A stretch of 64,000 nt of DNA from Motacilla alba alba. Lineage: Eukaryota; Chordata; Aves; Passeriformes; Motacillidae. This document shows, piece after piece, positions 1-12,610 of the stretch. The position numbers and the translations under genes were made by a program. Every line of letters starts with the position of its first letter. Position 1 is the stretch's first letter. The notes beneath the pieces are model-generated. The model saw nothing but the letters and a program-made list of their open reading frames with translations, searched no databases and was not told the DNA's origin. The stretch covers positions 9,815,439 to 9,879,438 of the forward strand of contig NC_052030.1 in assembly GCF_015832195.1 (NCBI RefSeq). The letters are read 5' to 3'.

Positions 1-454
1 GGCAGCACAGGACAGATCCATCAGCTCAGGATCCAAGTGTGTCCCATCACTGCTGGGAACAGCACTGGGAACAAAGTCCTGTCCTTTCAAAGCAGCCCTC
101 AGACCTCTCTTTCAGCCTGTTTTAACATTTGAAAAGAGTATTTTTTGTCTGGCTAAATTAAATCCTCGACATCTTTTGTTTCTAACCCACATTCTTTCTC
201 AAGCTGGTTGAGAGGAAACAAAAACAAAGCAGACAAAAAAAAAAAAAAACCAAAAACCACTCCAAAACAGCACAGAGGGAACAGGAGATAATTTGATCCT
301 GGTAAAATCCAGGGAAAACCACAACCTGCTGTCCACGAGCCTCTCCAAACCCTGCTGCACCTCAGGAACAGAACAGCCACTCGTGAGGAAATTCTGTCCC
401 TGCAAGGTTGGAATTTGAGATTTTTACATTGCATTTTAACCCCAAACAAGGTGG

Positions 455-522
455 GGAACAATCACAGGTTGGACTGGATGGTCTGGGAGGTCTTTTCCAC
501 CCTCAGTGGTTCTGGGATCAAT
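455..522 (+). mobile_element. CR1 LINE 3'-end fragment
   Basis: GGTTGGACTGGATGGTCTG and the following GGTCTTTTCCACC-TCTGGGATC resemble the conserved 3' tail of avian CR1 elements. Confidence 0.75.
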
Positions 523-1123
523 CCAGCACAGCCATAATAATCCATGAGCTTCATGTTGCACCAAGGTGGTGTTGCACAGGCCACCAAATAATTAATTTAT
601 CCCGTTATAAGTTCATATTCACGAGGCAAACGAGGAATCAGGGAAATGTGGACTTCTCTTCAAAGGAACAAATCCTTCTCCGCCCTTGAAACTGGGGTGG
701 ATTTCTCAGGAGGAGGATTTAAAGTTTCTTCCTAACTGGAAAACTTCATGGAGCCAGCAATGCTGTGTCCTGACTGGGTAGCTTCAGCTCACAGAAATTA
801 ATTCCTACAACAAATATGGGAGTAATATTTTTGTTAACTCAGCAATAGAAGGGGGAACACTGAAAGCCTTTAGCTCAGGTGTGAATTTCCCCAAAAAATG
901 CTGTACAGAACAAGTACATGCATAAAACCCAGCATCCAAACCACTCGCCACAACCTTCCCACAAAAACACACCCCCAAAACTTCAGCTCCACATCCACAA
1001 CGTGGCTGAGCACTGAAGGATGGCAATCCTTCCTCTCCCTGGTGTGGCTGCAGGGAATATTCCCAGCAAAGCCTAAATGCTGATGTGCAAGAGGCATAAA
1101 AATCCCAGATTTAGACCCATGGG

Positions 1124-1352
1124 ATCATGGAAAGCTGTGAGAAATCCCAAATACTGATACACAGAGTCATGGAAAGCTGTGAAAAAAACCCAAATACTGA
1201 TGTACAGAGCTGTGGAAAGCTGTGAAAAAACCCAAATACTGATATACAGAGCTGTGGAAAGCTGTGAGAAATCCCAAATTCTGATATACGGAGTCATGGA
1301 AAGCTGTGAAAAAACCCAAATGCTGGTATACAGAGCTGTGGAAAGCTGTGAT
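1124..1352 (+). repeat. 42-bp minisatellite, about 5.5 copies
   Basis: Units begin CATGGAAAGCTGTGA or TGTGGAAAGCTGTGA at about 1126, 1168, 1211, 1253, 1295 and 1337, with one-base length changes in an A run. Confidence 0.9.
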
Positions 1353-3846
1353 AAATCCCTTTCAGGCTCACTCCTCACACAGGTCACTAAATCTGGGCTG
1401 TATTTTTGGGAGTGTGCTGCTCACTGGCCACAGGCTGGACAAAGGCCTTTTCTCTCCAAGTCCAGTCAAAAGGACAACAGCACATGACAGAGCCCTTGGA
1501 TCTCCTGGGATTTTAGGGTCACAGCAGGGACCTCCTGCAGGGCCAGGGAAGGAGGGGGAGTTCTGCCAGCCAGGATAAAGCCAACAAAACACCTAATGAG
1601 TGGAAAAGCTGGGGAGTTCATGCAGTTGGTGCTGTCTGGCTGGAATATCATTTCCAGGCTGGCTGTGGGCATGGAAAATCATCCCAGAGGTGCCATCACA
1701 TCAGCTCCCAAGCGAGTGGTTGGGCTGAAAAAAAAAACAAACAAAAAAACCCCCACAGTTTTGGTGCTATTTTTGGTTTTGGAGCTATTTTTGCTCTCCC
1801 AGCAGAAGTGATAGCCTCTCTGTGCAGCAAAAGGAATGCCAGGAGAAAAGCTGGAGATCCAGCATGGACAGGCATCAAAAGGCTCATCCAGGAGCTTCTC
1901 CAGGCTGCAGGAATTCCCTGCTCCAGAAAAGATGCCAGAGGCAGCAGGAGAAGGGAGCAGGACTGAGCTTGGGCTGGGAAGGGTGGCCAAGGAGAGCAGT
2001 TGGGAAGGAGCAGGGACTGGACAAACATTGGGTAATCCTTGCTCATTTTCTCCAGGCCAATCCCAGCCTCCAGGCCTGATGTCATAGAGTTTCCATGATT
2101 AAATGTCTGTTAATTAACACAGTATATAATTACTAATGCAAACGGCCCAAACCCCTAAGAGCAGAGATCCTGCTGTCCCAAACTGAAGCATCCTTGCCTT
2201 GGATTCCTCAAGACACTTTGGATGTGTTACTTCTCATGGGAGAAGTGCTGTAGTTTGTTTATTTGACCTTCAAGCAAAGCTGAAGAGGAAAGTACAGAAA
2301 ATATAAATATATCAAAGGAAATGTCCTTTGAACAAGTGTTGAACCTCACCTGTGCAAAGGAAAATCCAGTATTTAATCAAAGCCTTCTGTAATTAGGAAT
2401 CTTGGTTCCATGAGTAATCCAAAGAGTTTTGTGAGGGATTAACTGCTTTGGGAACTCTGGCAAAGTTAAAGCTTCAATAACAAACGGCTTGGTCTCGCAG
2501 CTGACTCAAAGAAAGAGCACAGGGAATGATTTACCAAACTCATTCTCCAACTCCTGTGTGGCTGAAAACCACCAGAAGAGTGAGACAACTTCTTCCTCAG
2601 CACGGACTGGAACGTTCCTTCCCTAAGAAAACCCAAGACATGAGCATTTATAATATTTACAGCAACAGGATGGTTCAATTCCATCTTTATCCAGAGGTGT
2701 CTTCACAGAAAAGCCCCACCTGATAGTGATACAAATGTTGCTTTGTGGCAGAAAAAAAGCTGTGAATGGAACAGTAAAAATGCTCATGTTGAGGTATTGA
2801 GAGGAATCTTCCCTTAAATTCGGAATAAAACTTCCCACAGGAATTTGGGGAAAACTTTCAGTGGTTTCTCTGTTTGCATGACACCCCTGCAAATCTGTTT
2901 AAAACTACCTGAAGCATGTGAAGCTCTCACAGGCAGTCTGGGCTGATTAAAGAGATTTTCATCACCACCCTGGGCCCACGTTTGGATTTTTTTGGTATAA
3001 AAGTGTAGAGAAAAGGTCCAACAGGTGCAGGGCCAGGTCAGGTTCTAATTAACAGGAGTGTCCTCACACCCCGGGCAGGTTTTACACAACACAGAGCTCA
3101 AAGCAGCAGCACTCTGCAAAAAGCAAAGCCTGCAAACAAACCCTGTTGTTCCATGAAACTTAAAATACAATTTGACTCTGTCAGGGCGATGCAGATGAGC
3201 TATCTGCATTAAATTGTGTTTAATTTAACTCTAGAACTATAGGGCCCAATTAAAAATAATGAGGCCTGTCTCCAACTGTCAGGCTTAATTAGAGATAATG
3301 GGAAGTGATAGTTCCTGGAATAGATTCATTTTTGTCTGATAGACGAACTGGGGCAGGGGTCTTGGCAGGGGTCAGTGGAATAGACCTGCCAACAAAACAC
3401 GGGTCAGTCAAGCTTAAGGAGCCTTAAGGAACCTGGTTATTAAATAAGGAAGTAGGAAGTAAATCAAATCCAAAAGCACATGAATAACCCCAACAGATTC
3501 TTTTTTGTTGTTGTTGTTGTTGTTGTTGTTTTTCCTGCTACATATCGAAATTCATCTGAGCATTAAAGTGCCCATTCTGAAAGCAAATATAGGACAAATA
3601 AAGAAATAAAGGTTAAAGCTGTTTGGCAGGGCTGAAGGGGAGCTCAAGAAAGAAGGGACCAACTTCATATCCCAAGGAGTTCAGCAGGATCAATACTCTC
3701 CTGAGGCAAAAAAACTGTAGCTTTTATCTATAAAAAACAACCATCAGCAATGATGATTTGGATGTAGAAAGAAACCGAGGTGTTGAAGTAAGAATGTGAG
3801 AAGAAACCAAGCAAGGCATTCTGTGGGAAGCGGATTTGTAGAGAGC

Positions 3847-4286
3847 TTTTAGGGTTTGATAGAAAACCCTAAAAACTCTCTACAAACCCATTTTAGGGTG
3901 TGATAGAAAACCCTAAAAACTCTCTGCAAATCCATTTTAGGGTTTGATAGAAAACCCTAAAAACTCTCTACAAATCCATTTTAGGGTGTGATAGAAAACC
4001 CTAAAAACTCTGTACAAATCCATTTTAGGGTTTGATAGAAAACCCTAAAAACTCTGTACAAATCCATTTTAGGGTTTGATAAAAAACCCTAAAAACTCTC
4101 TACAAACCCATTTTAGGGTCTGATAGAAAACCCTAAAAACTCTCTACAAATCCATTTTAGGGTCTGATAAAAAACCCTAAAAACTCTGTACAAATCCATT
4201 TTAGGGTTTGATAGAAAACCCTAAAAACTCTCTACAAATCCATTTTAGGGTTTGATAGAAAACCCTAAAAACTCTCTACAATTCCA
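3847..4286 (+). repeat. 44-bp minisatellite, 10 copies, with telomere-like hairpins
   Basis: Ten units start at 3847 and then every 44 bp up to 4243. Each holds TTTTAGGGTTT, a 5- to 6-nt spacer, and AAACCCTAAAA, an 11-bp foldback with TTAGGG and CCCTAA arms. At the left edge the pairing extends to about 20 bp because GTAGAGAG (3838-3845) complements CTCTCTAC. Confidence 0.95.
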
Positions 4287-5384
4287 TTACCCTCAGCTTT
4301 CTGTGTGATTAACCGATTGCTTCGGGCAACAAAAACTGGAAAAATTTGCCAACTCTTCCTTCCAAAAACGCAGCAGAGCAGTCAGAGCAGCTCAGCAGCA
4401 AAACCATTCACCCTTGAGGAAGCTCAAATGGGTGACAACTCTTGGTCACCAGACAGTGGCTGTCATTTTGGATGAGTAATTGATCCTGAGTGGGGAGGGA
4501 GCCGCAAGCCCAGGGCCCGTGAGGGACATTCCGTGCGTGTCCACACTCCAGGCACTGCAGGAACAGAACCCCGTCCTTGTCCTTGTCCCAGCAGTGCCTC
4601 TGGGGCTCATGTTGGATAATCCTGATGCTCCCACCCAGCCTCTCCTTTTGTTTGTGTGGGAAGACACTTTTTTAATCTAATGATATGTCTCTCCATGTCC
4701 AACGGCGCTCGTGCACCGTGCCCGCGGCTCCTCATCCCTGCTCCCCTCCCCCCTGTGCAGCCCAGCCTGCAAAGTCATGCTTTGAATTTAAATCTCTGCT
4801 CTGGGGCTGCTGAGGAGGGAAAGAGCAGCTCAGGGCCTGAGCTTCTCCCCAGCTGTTCTGAAAGAAACGGGCAGATTTCCAATTAGAGCCGTTGTTCCTC
4901 CTCGTCCTTCCCTCCTCGCTCACCAAGAACCTCTGGAGGGGACACAGAATGACAAATGTGTCGCTGCTGAAATACAGCCAAGGGTCACTGGCAATACACA
5001 GGAGCAATGTTAGTCCCTTCCTGCGGGGTTTTATCAGGTTTGAAGGCTCTGATAGACCCGCACCCCAGGTCTGGGGGAAAACCTTCCTGAGCTGCCCCGA
5101 TGGGAATCACCACAGGCAGGAAGAGCTTGGGAGCCCAAGCCACGGCTCTGCAGCTGTGCAGAACTCAGAAAAACAGGGAGTCAGTCTCAATCACCACCCC
5201 TAGGCGTGATCCAGTTTTAAAAATCCCTGTAGAGATGTCTCAATTTCCTCTGGAGGATATCCAGCCCCCGTCATGCAGCACTTGGGGTTTGGAGAACTCT
5301 GACGTTTGAACTCAGCACAAAACCTGCTCCTGGGATTCAGGGCTGAGCTCCTGGTGGGAGCTCAGGTGTGGGAGTACAATGTCC

Positions 5385-5525
5385 CACCCCTGGCAGTGTC
5401 CAAGGCTCGGTTGGATGAGGCTTGGAGCAAACTGGGATAGTGGAAGGTGTCCCTGCCCATGGCAGGGGGTGGAACTGGAGGAGATTTAAGATCCCTTCCA
5501 ACCCAAACCATTCTGGGATTCTCTA
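5385..5525 (+). mobile_element. CR1 LINE 3'-end fragment
   Basis: It carries CCATGGCAGGGGGTGGAACTGG and the CCCTTCCAACCCAAACC tail typical of CR1. Confidence 0.85.
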
Positions 5526-8477
5526 AGCACAAGGATGCGTGTCCTTAAGAAAACCCTCCTGATGACTTCGTATCTTAAAACCTTAAGTTTGGAGCACTAC
5601 ATAAAATCAACTGAAGTGTTTTAAACTCTGCTAGAGACAGTTCCAGTCATGGAGCAACGACCCTGACCTTGTGTGTCATGGGTGTGGCAAAAGGAGAAAA
5701 GCCAGGGAAATCAGATTTAATGTAGGGATTTGTAAGGTTGGCCAGGGGAAAACGTTTTGATGATGAATAGAAGAAAATAAAATCAGTTTTCCCATGCAGT
5801 TTCTGAAATGGTCGTAAACCCCTGTGTTTACAGAGCAAATAAAGTGTTTTTAATGTTTTTATTGAAGTAAAAGATTCGAATTTCCAAAAATCAAATGCTA
5901 CATAGAAGAGAATATCATTTATGGCTAATCCTGCCTCCCACATGAAGCAGAGATTGTTTTACCTTCAAAGGCCGGGAGCAGAGTCTTGTTTCCTTTGGAA
6001 TCTCACAATAAAATCAACTTCATGGTGAGACCTCTCCAGAAGGCTCGGAAGGTTCCTCCGGCAGGTGCATCCCCAAATCAACCCCACTGCCCCAGAGAAA
6101 ACCCTTAATTTGCTATAAAGCCTGAGATGTTGCTATCACTTAAATCTGAAGACTGTCACCACCACGGTAATCAGACGTTTATCTTACGCTGCCGTTTGCA
6201 GAGAATTCCAAATACAAAGAAACCCAGCAGGCAGCCAAGGAATCCCCACCCCCGGGGCTCCTCTGATTAAAAAAGAACCTTACGGGGAGGAAGAGAAAGA
6301 GACACACAATTCATCCTGAAGATACCAGGGGGTTTTTCCTGCTGAGCGGCCCTGGCTTTGCCCAGGAGCCCAGGGAAGCACCAAGGTCGTTCAGTCGCCC
6401 CTTGGTCACTTGTTACTGTAGCAGAAAAATCAGTTTATTCTCTTGTGACAGTAACCCGGGGAACAAATCCATGATGACACCGTTCCATGCATTGGTGAAC
6501 TTTGTGGCCTCGTAGGTCACTGGACAAATCTCTCTAAACTGAACTGTTGACAGTTCTTTGCAGGGTTCCCCCCAGGAAACTGAAGGTTAATTGACCATTC
6601 TTTCAAACCATGAAATGCTTTTGAAAATGTTAGTTTTAAGTCTCGTAGCCTAAAAGCTGATGAAGCAGCGTGTTCTGTACTGGGGTGTCTTCTAATTACT
6701 GGAAGGAAGAGTTATGGCCAGGGAAGGTGCAGAAATGGTTTAATTAGACTTGTGTGTCATGGAAGCAGGAAACAATATTCACTAAATCACGGGCTTGGTG
6801 AGGGCAGAGCTGCTGAGGGAGCTGGAGAAGCTGCTCATAATGGAGCTGGTGGTTTCTTGGGTAAGTTAATGGCCTCTTAAGAGAAGGGATCTTAACTTTT
6901 CACTCTTAAAAACCTCAGAGAAATACTCACAGGCTTCTCTTTGCTCACTGGCTCCACAGGAATGGTCACTGCTGGATTCTGATGGATGCTTCCACCCAGG
7001 AATAGTTACACAAATCCTCAGAACCAGGGATCCCTGAAAACACCCAACACTCTGGAGCACCTGGCAGGAAAGTAGGGGTGAGATCCCTCTTTTCTGAGGC
7101 ATGATGCACGGATAGAACCAATATTCCCCAAATATTTCCAGAAACCAGGAAGAAAATGGAAATCAAACCTTCGGTCCCTTCTGAAAGGATTGATCAGACT
7201 GAGTTTGGGCTGTACACATTTGGATGTTACTCTGGCATCCTGTGGGTGCTATTTTTTATTTGAGATAAAATGTGCCCGTGATACACTGAAAACATAGAAG
7301 AAATAAAAACAAAGGGGAAAAAAACCAGTGTGTTTGTTACTAACACTTCTCCACAAACCTTGAAGAATGCTCTAAGTGAGCATCTCCAGGCGTGGTTGAT
7401 AACTCTGATGCCATCAGGAGTTTTGAGCTCTGCAACTTCTCCAGTCCCACACCAGACTTTGGCATTCTCTGTGCTTTTGTAAGAATTATCAATTTAACCA
7501 TGGCCAGACTGGGATCCTCAGACCACCCCTGTCCCTGTGCCAGTGGAATTCCCTCGCTGGGAAGCAGAATGGGCTCTCAGAAAGTTGGGCTCCAGCTCTG
7601 GGTGCAGCAGCTGGTTGGGTTTTTCATGAGCTCTGCCTGCAGCTGAGGCCACCTGAGCCCTCAGGGATGAATTTCCCAAAATGTTTCTGTACTCACTCGA
7701 CATTCATTGCTCCTACAACCAAAAGTTGAGCATTTGCCCAAAGACGGAGGCAAAGAGCTCCAAAATATCATTTTTTCCTTCTTTCATTTTCACCTATTAA
7801 GACAAAAAACTCCATGTGAGCACAGAGACAGAAAAAGCACTGCTTGCCATTATCTGCATCACACAACCCACGGGGATTTGCTGAAACAATGAGGGATATT
7901 AATTAAGGAAAAGTTAATTACTATGATGAAGGAATAGGTGAGACCGACACAGGATTCTCTGCATGGTTCCTCAGCTGCAAATAAACCACAGGCTACAAAA
8001 GAGCAATAAAGAGATCAAAAGTGACAATTTTGTGTGCTCAGGGGCTGAAGTTGTCTCTTCCAATGACAAACTAAATTAGAAAGTGCATCCATCAGCCAAC
8101 AGCATCTTGATAGCCCTCTGTTTTTGGGAAAAAAAATAATTTCAGAAGTATTTGTTTCATCCCCTAAATGCAAAATAAAGTATTAACTCTAAAAGATTTG
8201 TTCTAATTTCCTTGCTTCATATTATTGTGCACAATTATAGCACCTACTAATTCATTTTGCCCCAGACCAGACATAAATCAGAGCAAAATATCCTTGTAGT
8301 GCACTCACAGAGGTAAAAATTGTGCTAAGCTCAGGTTTAACTGGCTAAATAATAAATATATTGTCAGGCTTTGTGTGGCTTTGTGGGTTGGGTTTGGGGT
8401 TCTGCCAGCTCTTAAAGCACAAACAATCCTGCCTCTGCAGGGGCATTTGGAAGCCCCAGGCCCATTTCTCCAAGCAA

Positions 8478-8645
8478 ATCATGGAATCCCAGAGAGTTTT
8501 GGGTTGGAAGAGACTTAAATGTCCTCCTGTTCCCCTCCTGCCATGGGCAGGGGCACATTCCACTGTCCCAGGCTGCTCAGAGCCCCGTCCAGCCTGGCCT
8601 GGGGCACTTCCAGGGATCCAGGGGCATTGTACTCACACCTGAATC
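8478..8645 (-). mobile_element. CR1 LINE 3'-end fragment
   Basis: This is a reverse-oriented tail: ATCATGGAATCCCAGAG, GGGTTGGAAGAGAC, then CCATGGGCAGGGGCA and CTGCTCAGAGCCC. Confidence 0.88.
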
Positions 8646-9636
8646 CCCACCAGGATCAAGCAGCAGGATGGATTCTGCTCCTAAGAAAGAACAATTTCAC
8701 GTTAAAATCAGACAGGAGCTCAGCTGGCAGTTGGAATTTCAGGGCTGGGCAGGGCAGCAATGTCATTTCACAAGGATGAAGAATGATTTCTTCCAGGCCA
8801 GACTTCCAGCACTTCAGGAGCAGGACAACATTTTCCCTGTGGGATAGACAGAATTAATTTTGGGAACAAGAAGCTGCCAGACTCCAAAAGGGATCCCCAT
8901 TTGTTGGTGTTTGCCACCTAAAGATGCAATAAAACAAAACAAGGAAAAAAAAAAAAGAATAAGAAAAGTAGCAACAGCATTAGGAAGTAAAAAAGGGATT
9001 TTAAAGGGAGTCAAAGCAGGTTTCTCTTTGTCTGGGAGACACTGCAAAACTTTTCCAGGGCAGATTTTCCAGGAGAGCTCTCCCAGCAGGAGGCAGGCTC
9101 CAGGACCTCCGGTGTTTTCCTCACCTTGGCCATGAGGAAAAGCTTTCTGTCCGTTACATCCATGCATCTAATCAGGGATTGTGCCTTTTGTCACACTCCC
9201 AGCCACCATCTGTGTGCTCCCGAGTGGCCAGACGAGGGCTAAACCCCCACCCCGGTGGGATTAATCTGCAATTTCACACCAAATGATTTTTAAGGATAAT
9301 TTGTTAGGATACAGTATCCCGAAATAAAACAAACGGTCGGTGCTTTCGCAGGGGGATAAAAGGAGGGAGCTCGTAGAGTTTCCTGTTTCCAGTGGCTTGG
9401 ACAGAATCCATTTGCACATTTTTATTCCCATATGAATGCAGAAATCCTGGGAAAAGCCTGTGGGTAGTGGGAAGAGCTGCTGTTGATTTCGGGGGGTGAG
9501 GATACAGCCCCAAATCTGGGCACTGGAAAGGGGATGAACTGTACCCAAATTCCCATCTCCATCAGGGATTGAGAATCTGAGTTTTATCTGAATATAAGAT
9601 CCGAATAGATAAGATCTGAATCTTATTCCAGCTCTC

Positions 9637-9732
9637 CTGATAAAGGCATTGATTCATAGCAGTATTGATTAATCTCCACTTCCATTGACAGCAGTTAACA
9701 GAGAGAGATTTGATGCTCATCAAAGTGAACAG
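9637..9732 (+). repeat. Locally duplicated 96-bp element, copy A
   Basis: This copy matches 11658-11753 in the same orientation with no gaps and three differences, all transitions (93/96). It contains TTGATTAATC (homeobox/PBX-like) and the inverted repeat TTTGATG-CT-CATCAAA, whose right arm reads CTTTGATG (TCF/LEF-type) on the other strand. Confidence 0.9.
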
Positions 9733-10957
9733 CTGCAGTTTAAAATGTGAATAGAATATTTTACTTCTGCAGGGAGAGGGCTGGAGGGGTAAAATAAATT
9801 TGGTAAATAAAGGAGACGCTCAAAAATCCAATCTTTTCCATAAAACAAAGCTGGCTTGAAGTGTGCAAGGAAATCATCCCTCTCTAAGAAGCACTAAAGG
9901 CTTTCAGAGCTGAATTCACATCAGTATTTCCCCCACATGTTTTAGGTACTCAGGAGGAGAGGGGTGAAAACCACAATCAGGAAAAAAAAGCCAAGTGAGG
10001 AGCACGAAGATCCAGGGCTGGGACACCCCAATGTCCTTTCACAAAAAAACAACAATGAATAAACATGCAGCTGCTTTTCAGCCATTCTGGGTTCACCACA
10101 AAAACCACAGGTCCCAGTCCAAACTGCCTGAGGTGAGGTGGGGAAATATTTTGATTTTCCAGCTTGATGCAGAGGTCACCAAAATCTTCACAGAGTTCTC
10201 ATCAACCTCAGCTCTCTCTTGCTTTTTTTCCCCCCCCCTACTTTTCTCCTAAAGCAGTGGAGAGTGTGGAAAATAAACCAAACTTGTTTTATGATGACCT
10301 CAGCTGGTAGCAAAATGAATTCAGTTTGTCATGCAAAAGAAATTCCTACAGTTTAAAGGAAAATCGATAGAAATTAAAGATATTTCAGGAGAAATTCATA
10401 CAAAAGAAAGCGAATGCCTTTGAAAAACAAATCCCTATTTTATTTCTGTTGTTGTAACGCATTATTTGTTTACTGCAAAGCTGTTAGTCCAAAGAAAGGA
10501 AGAAGTTAATTGCTGAACAATGTTAATTTAAAGGCTATATGTGATTTTTCATGCCACCAAATAAATCAGACAGAAACTGGATCAATAGAAAAACCTAATG
10601 CACATTTCTCTGCTAATATTCACTGTGCAAATAACTTCAGTTGTGACAGGTGAATTTGAACCCTTTCTTAACTGAGATGAGGATAAACACAAATACAATC
10701 AGAAATTGTCCTTATCTCGTGTTCTTGCATTTTAAATCACAGAAAGAAACAGAGCTGATGGCTACCAGGAGAAAATACACCCCAATATTCCTTTCCATGC
10801 CATTCCCAAGGACAGCAGCACTTCCCCAGCCTGACAGGAACTGGTGAGAAAACACCAAAAACAAAGGGAAAACCCCAAATGTTTCAAAGTCCAACCATCA
10901 GCCTGCAGTTCTGCAACCCCAGCTTGGAGCTGGCCTGATGGAACCTGGAACAGCTGG

Positions 10958-11036
10958 AGCTCCCTGGGCTGTGGAAGGGACTGGAACAAGATGGGTTTTT
11001 TAGGTCACTCCCAACCCAAACTGTTCTGTGACTCCA
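10958..11036 (+). mobile_element. CR1 LINE 3'-end fragment
   Basis: It ends GGTCACTCCCAACCCAAACTG and TTCTGTGACTCC, a divergent CR1 tail. Confidence 0.7.
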
Positions 11037-11657
11037 TGAACTCCCCAGAGCTCTGCCCTGTCCAATCCCAGCACCTCCAAGGGCAGGGATCCAGACCCTC
11101 CCCAGTGCCCCTTGCAGTGTCGGACTTCCCCCATTGTGAAAAAGCTCCTTGCACCAATTAACTGGAATTTTCCTTGTTGGAACTCGCTCTTGCAGGTTTT
11201 GGAGAGCTAAGCCCTTGATCCCTCCCCATTGCAGGTGAGCAAACGGGGCAGGAGCCACCCTTTGCTCCCCTCCTGCTGCAATCCTGCCCTTCCAGGGCTT
11301 GCAAATCACCTGAGAGGGGAAACCAGCTCGGGCATGGAATGTGTTCCTGCAAGGAAAGCAGCCAGGGGGAAAGCTCAGCACAATGTCTTGAACAGGCTCC
11401 AAGGAGATCTGGAAGGAACCTTGTGTTTTATCCTCACCCCTCCTGCAAATACTCAGCCACGGGAAGGCATTCTTTAAAGTGTTTTTTGAGTTACCAGGTA
11501 AGGATGTAAGGATCTGAGATGACCTTTGAGTAAGTTACAGCCCAACATTAATTAATGCAGCCTGTAATTAAGGGAACACTTGCAACTGTGCAAACTCCAT
11601 GCCTGAGGCTCTGCCAGGACTGTGACTTTTCCTCTCATTTCAGTTCTCCAGAGGTGC

Positions 11658-11753
11658 CTGATAAAGGCATTGATTCATAGCAGTATTGATTAATCTCCAC
11701 TTCTATTGATAGCAATTAACAGAGAGAGATTTGATGCTCATCAAAGTGAACAG
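11658..11753 (+). repeat. Locally duplicated 96-bp element, copy B
   Basis: This is the partner of 9637-9732, 2021 bp downstream and about 0.9 kb before the FOXN4 CpG island. Weaker similarity (CAGYTCTCC) continues just upstream of both copies. Confidence 0.9.
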
Positions 11754-12254
11754 ATTCTCATTAAGAGCAGAAAAAAAGATCTGTTTTCACATTTCATCGC
11801 CTCCATACTTTGTGGTAAACTGGCAAGCACACGGAAAGCCATTTATCATGGATCTTGTGCAAGGATATTGGGGGTATTTCCACATTTTGGCTTTGCTGTG
11901 CAGAGCCCAAAGGACCCGGTGTCATCACAGCCTTCAAACTGCCTCAACTTAGAGCCCACTTTGCTGACAGAGAAGGTTGGTCCCTGTTTTGATGATGGGT
12001 TTATTGGAAATACAATCTGGTCTCAAGAAAAGACATGGACAGTCCAAACAATTATTTTCAGGGGCTGGATCTCTGCTGGTGTGGGATTTGACCTTGGCTC
12101 AGATGTTTGATCCATGTCTTTCTGGTACTTGCAGGTAACACTGTCCCAAATTCAGGCCATTATCATCAGACTTCACTCTCTGACGGCTGAACCAGCTTTA
12201 AAACCCTCTGGTGAAAGAGGAGCAGAATTATGGTGCTCAGAATGAACGATTCCC

Positions 12255-12352
12255 TTTCCAGATTGCTCCAAACCCTGTCCAACCTGACACTTCAGGGATT
12301 CAGGGACACCCACAGCTTCTCTGGGCACCCTGTGCCAGGGTCTCAGCACCCT
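12255..12352 (-). mobile_element. CR1 LINE fragment abutting a minisatellite
   Basis: The reverse-oriented CR1 body (CTGTCCAACCTGACACTTC, CACAGCTTCTCTGGGCA) ends where the CATCCCTGC array begins. Confidence 0.75.
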
Positions 12353-12610
12353 CCCTGCCTTCCTCATCCCTGCCATCCTCATCCCTGCCATCCTCATCCC
12401 TGCCGTCCCCATCCCTGCCATCCTCATCCCTGCCATCCCATCCCTGCCATCCCCATCCCTGCCATCCCCATCCCTGCCATCCTCATCCCTGCCATCCCAT
12501 CCCTGCCATCCCCATCCCTGCCATCCTCATCCCTGCCATCCCATCCCTGCCATCCCATCCCTGCCATCCCCATCCCTGCCGTCCCCATCCCTGCCAGCCC
12601 CATCCCTCCC
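12353..12610 (+). repeat. CATCCCTGC minisatellite upstream of the FOXN4 island
   Basis: Mixed 10- and 15-bp units (CATCCCTGC with C, CATCC or CATCCT links) run up to the edge of the CpG island. They produce spurious long frames on both strands. Confidence 0.9.

Larger units (their letters stand above)
1..12250. other. Region upstream of FOXN4 with no recognisable gene
   Basis: Open frames here are short, lack family resemblance and do not chain through splice sites. The tract holds CR1 fragments, minisatellites and a (GTT)n run (3505-3531). It also holds AT-rich homeobox-motif-dense stretches (for example 2090-2160, 3165-3330, 7890-7970, 8135-8340, 10430-10660) that may be enhancers. Confidence 0.6.

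Noticed and set aside
1368..2085. Overlapping 70-130-codon frames near the left end
   Set aside because: They have no family resemblance, no splice-supported extension and no conserved motif; chance frames in non-coding DNA.
3847..4286. CRISPR array or true telomere
   Set aside because: Units are contiguous without variable spacers and the host is a vertebrate, so it is not CRISPR. TTAGGG occurs once per 44 bp with inverted partners and so is not telomeric DNA.
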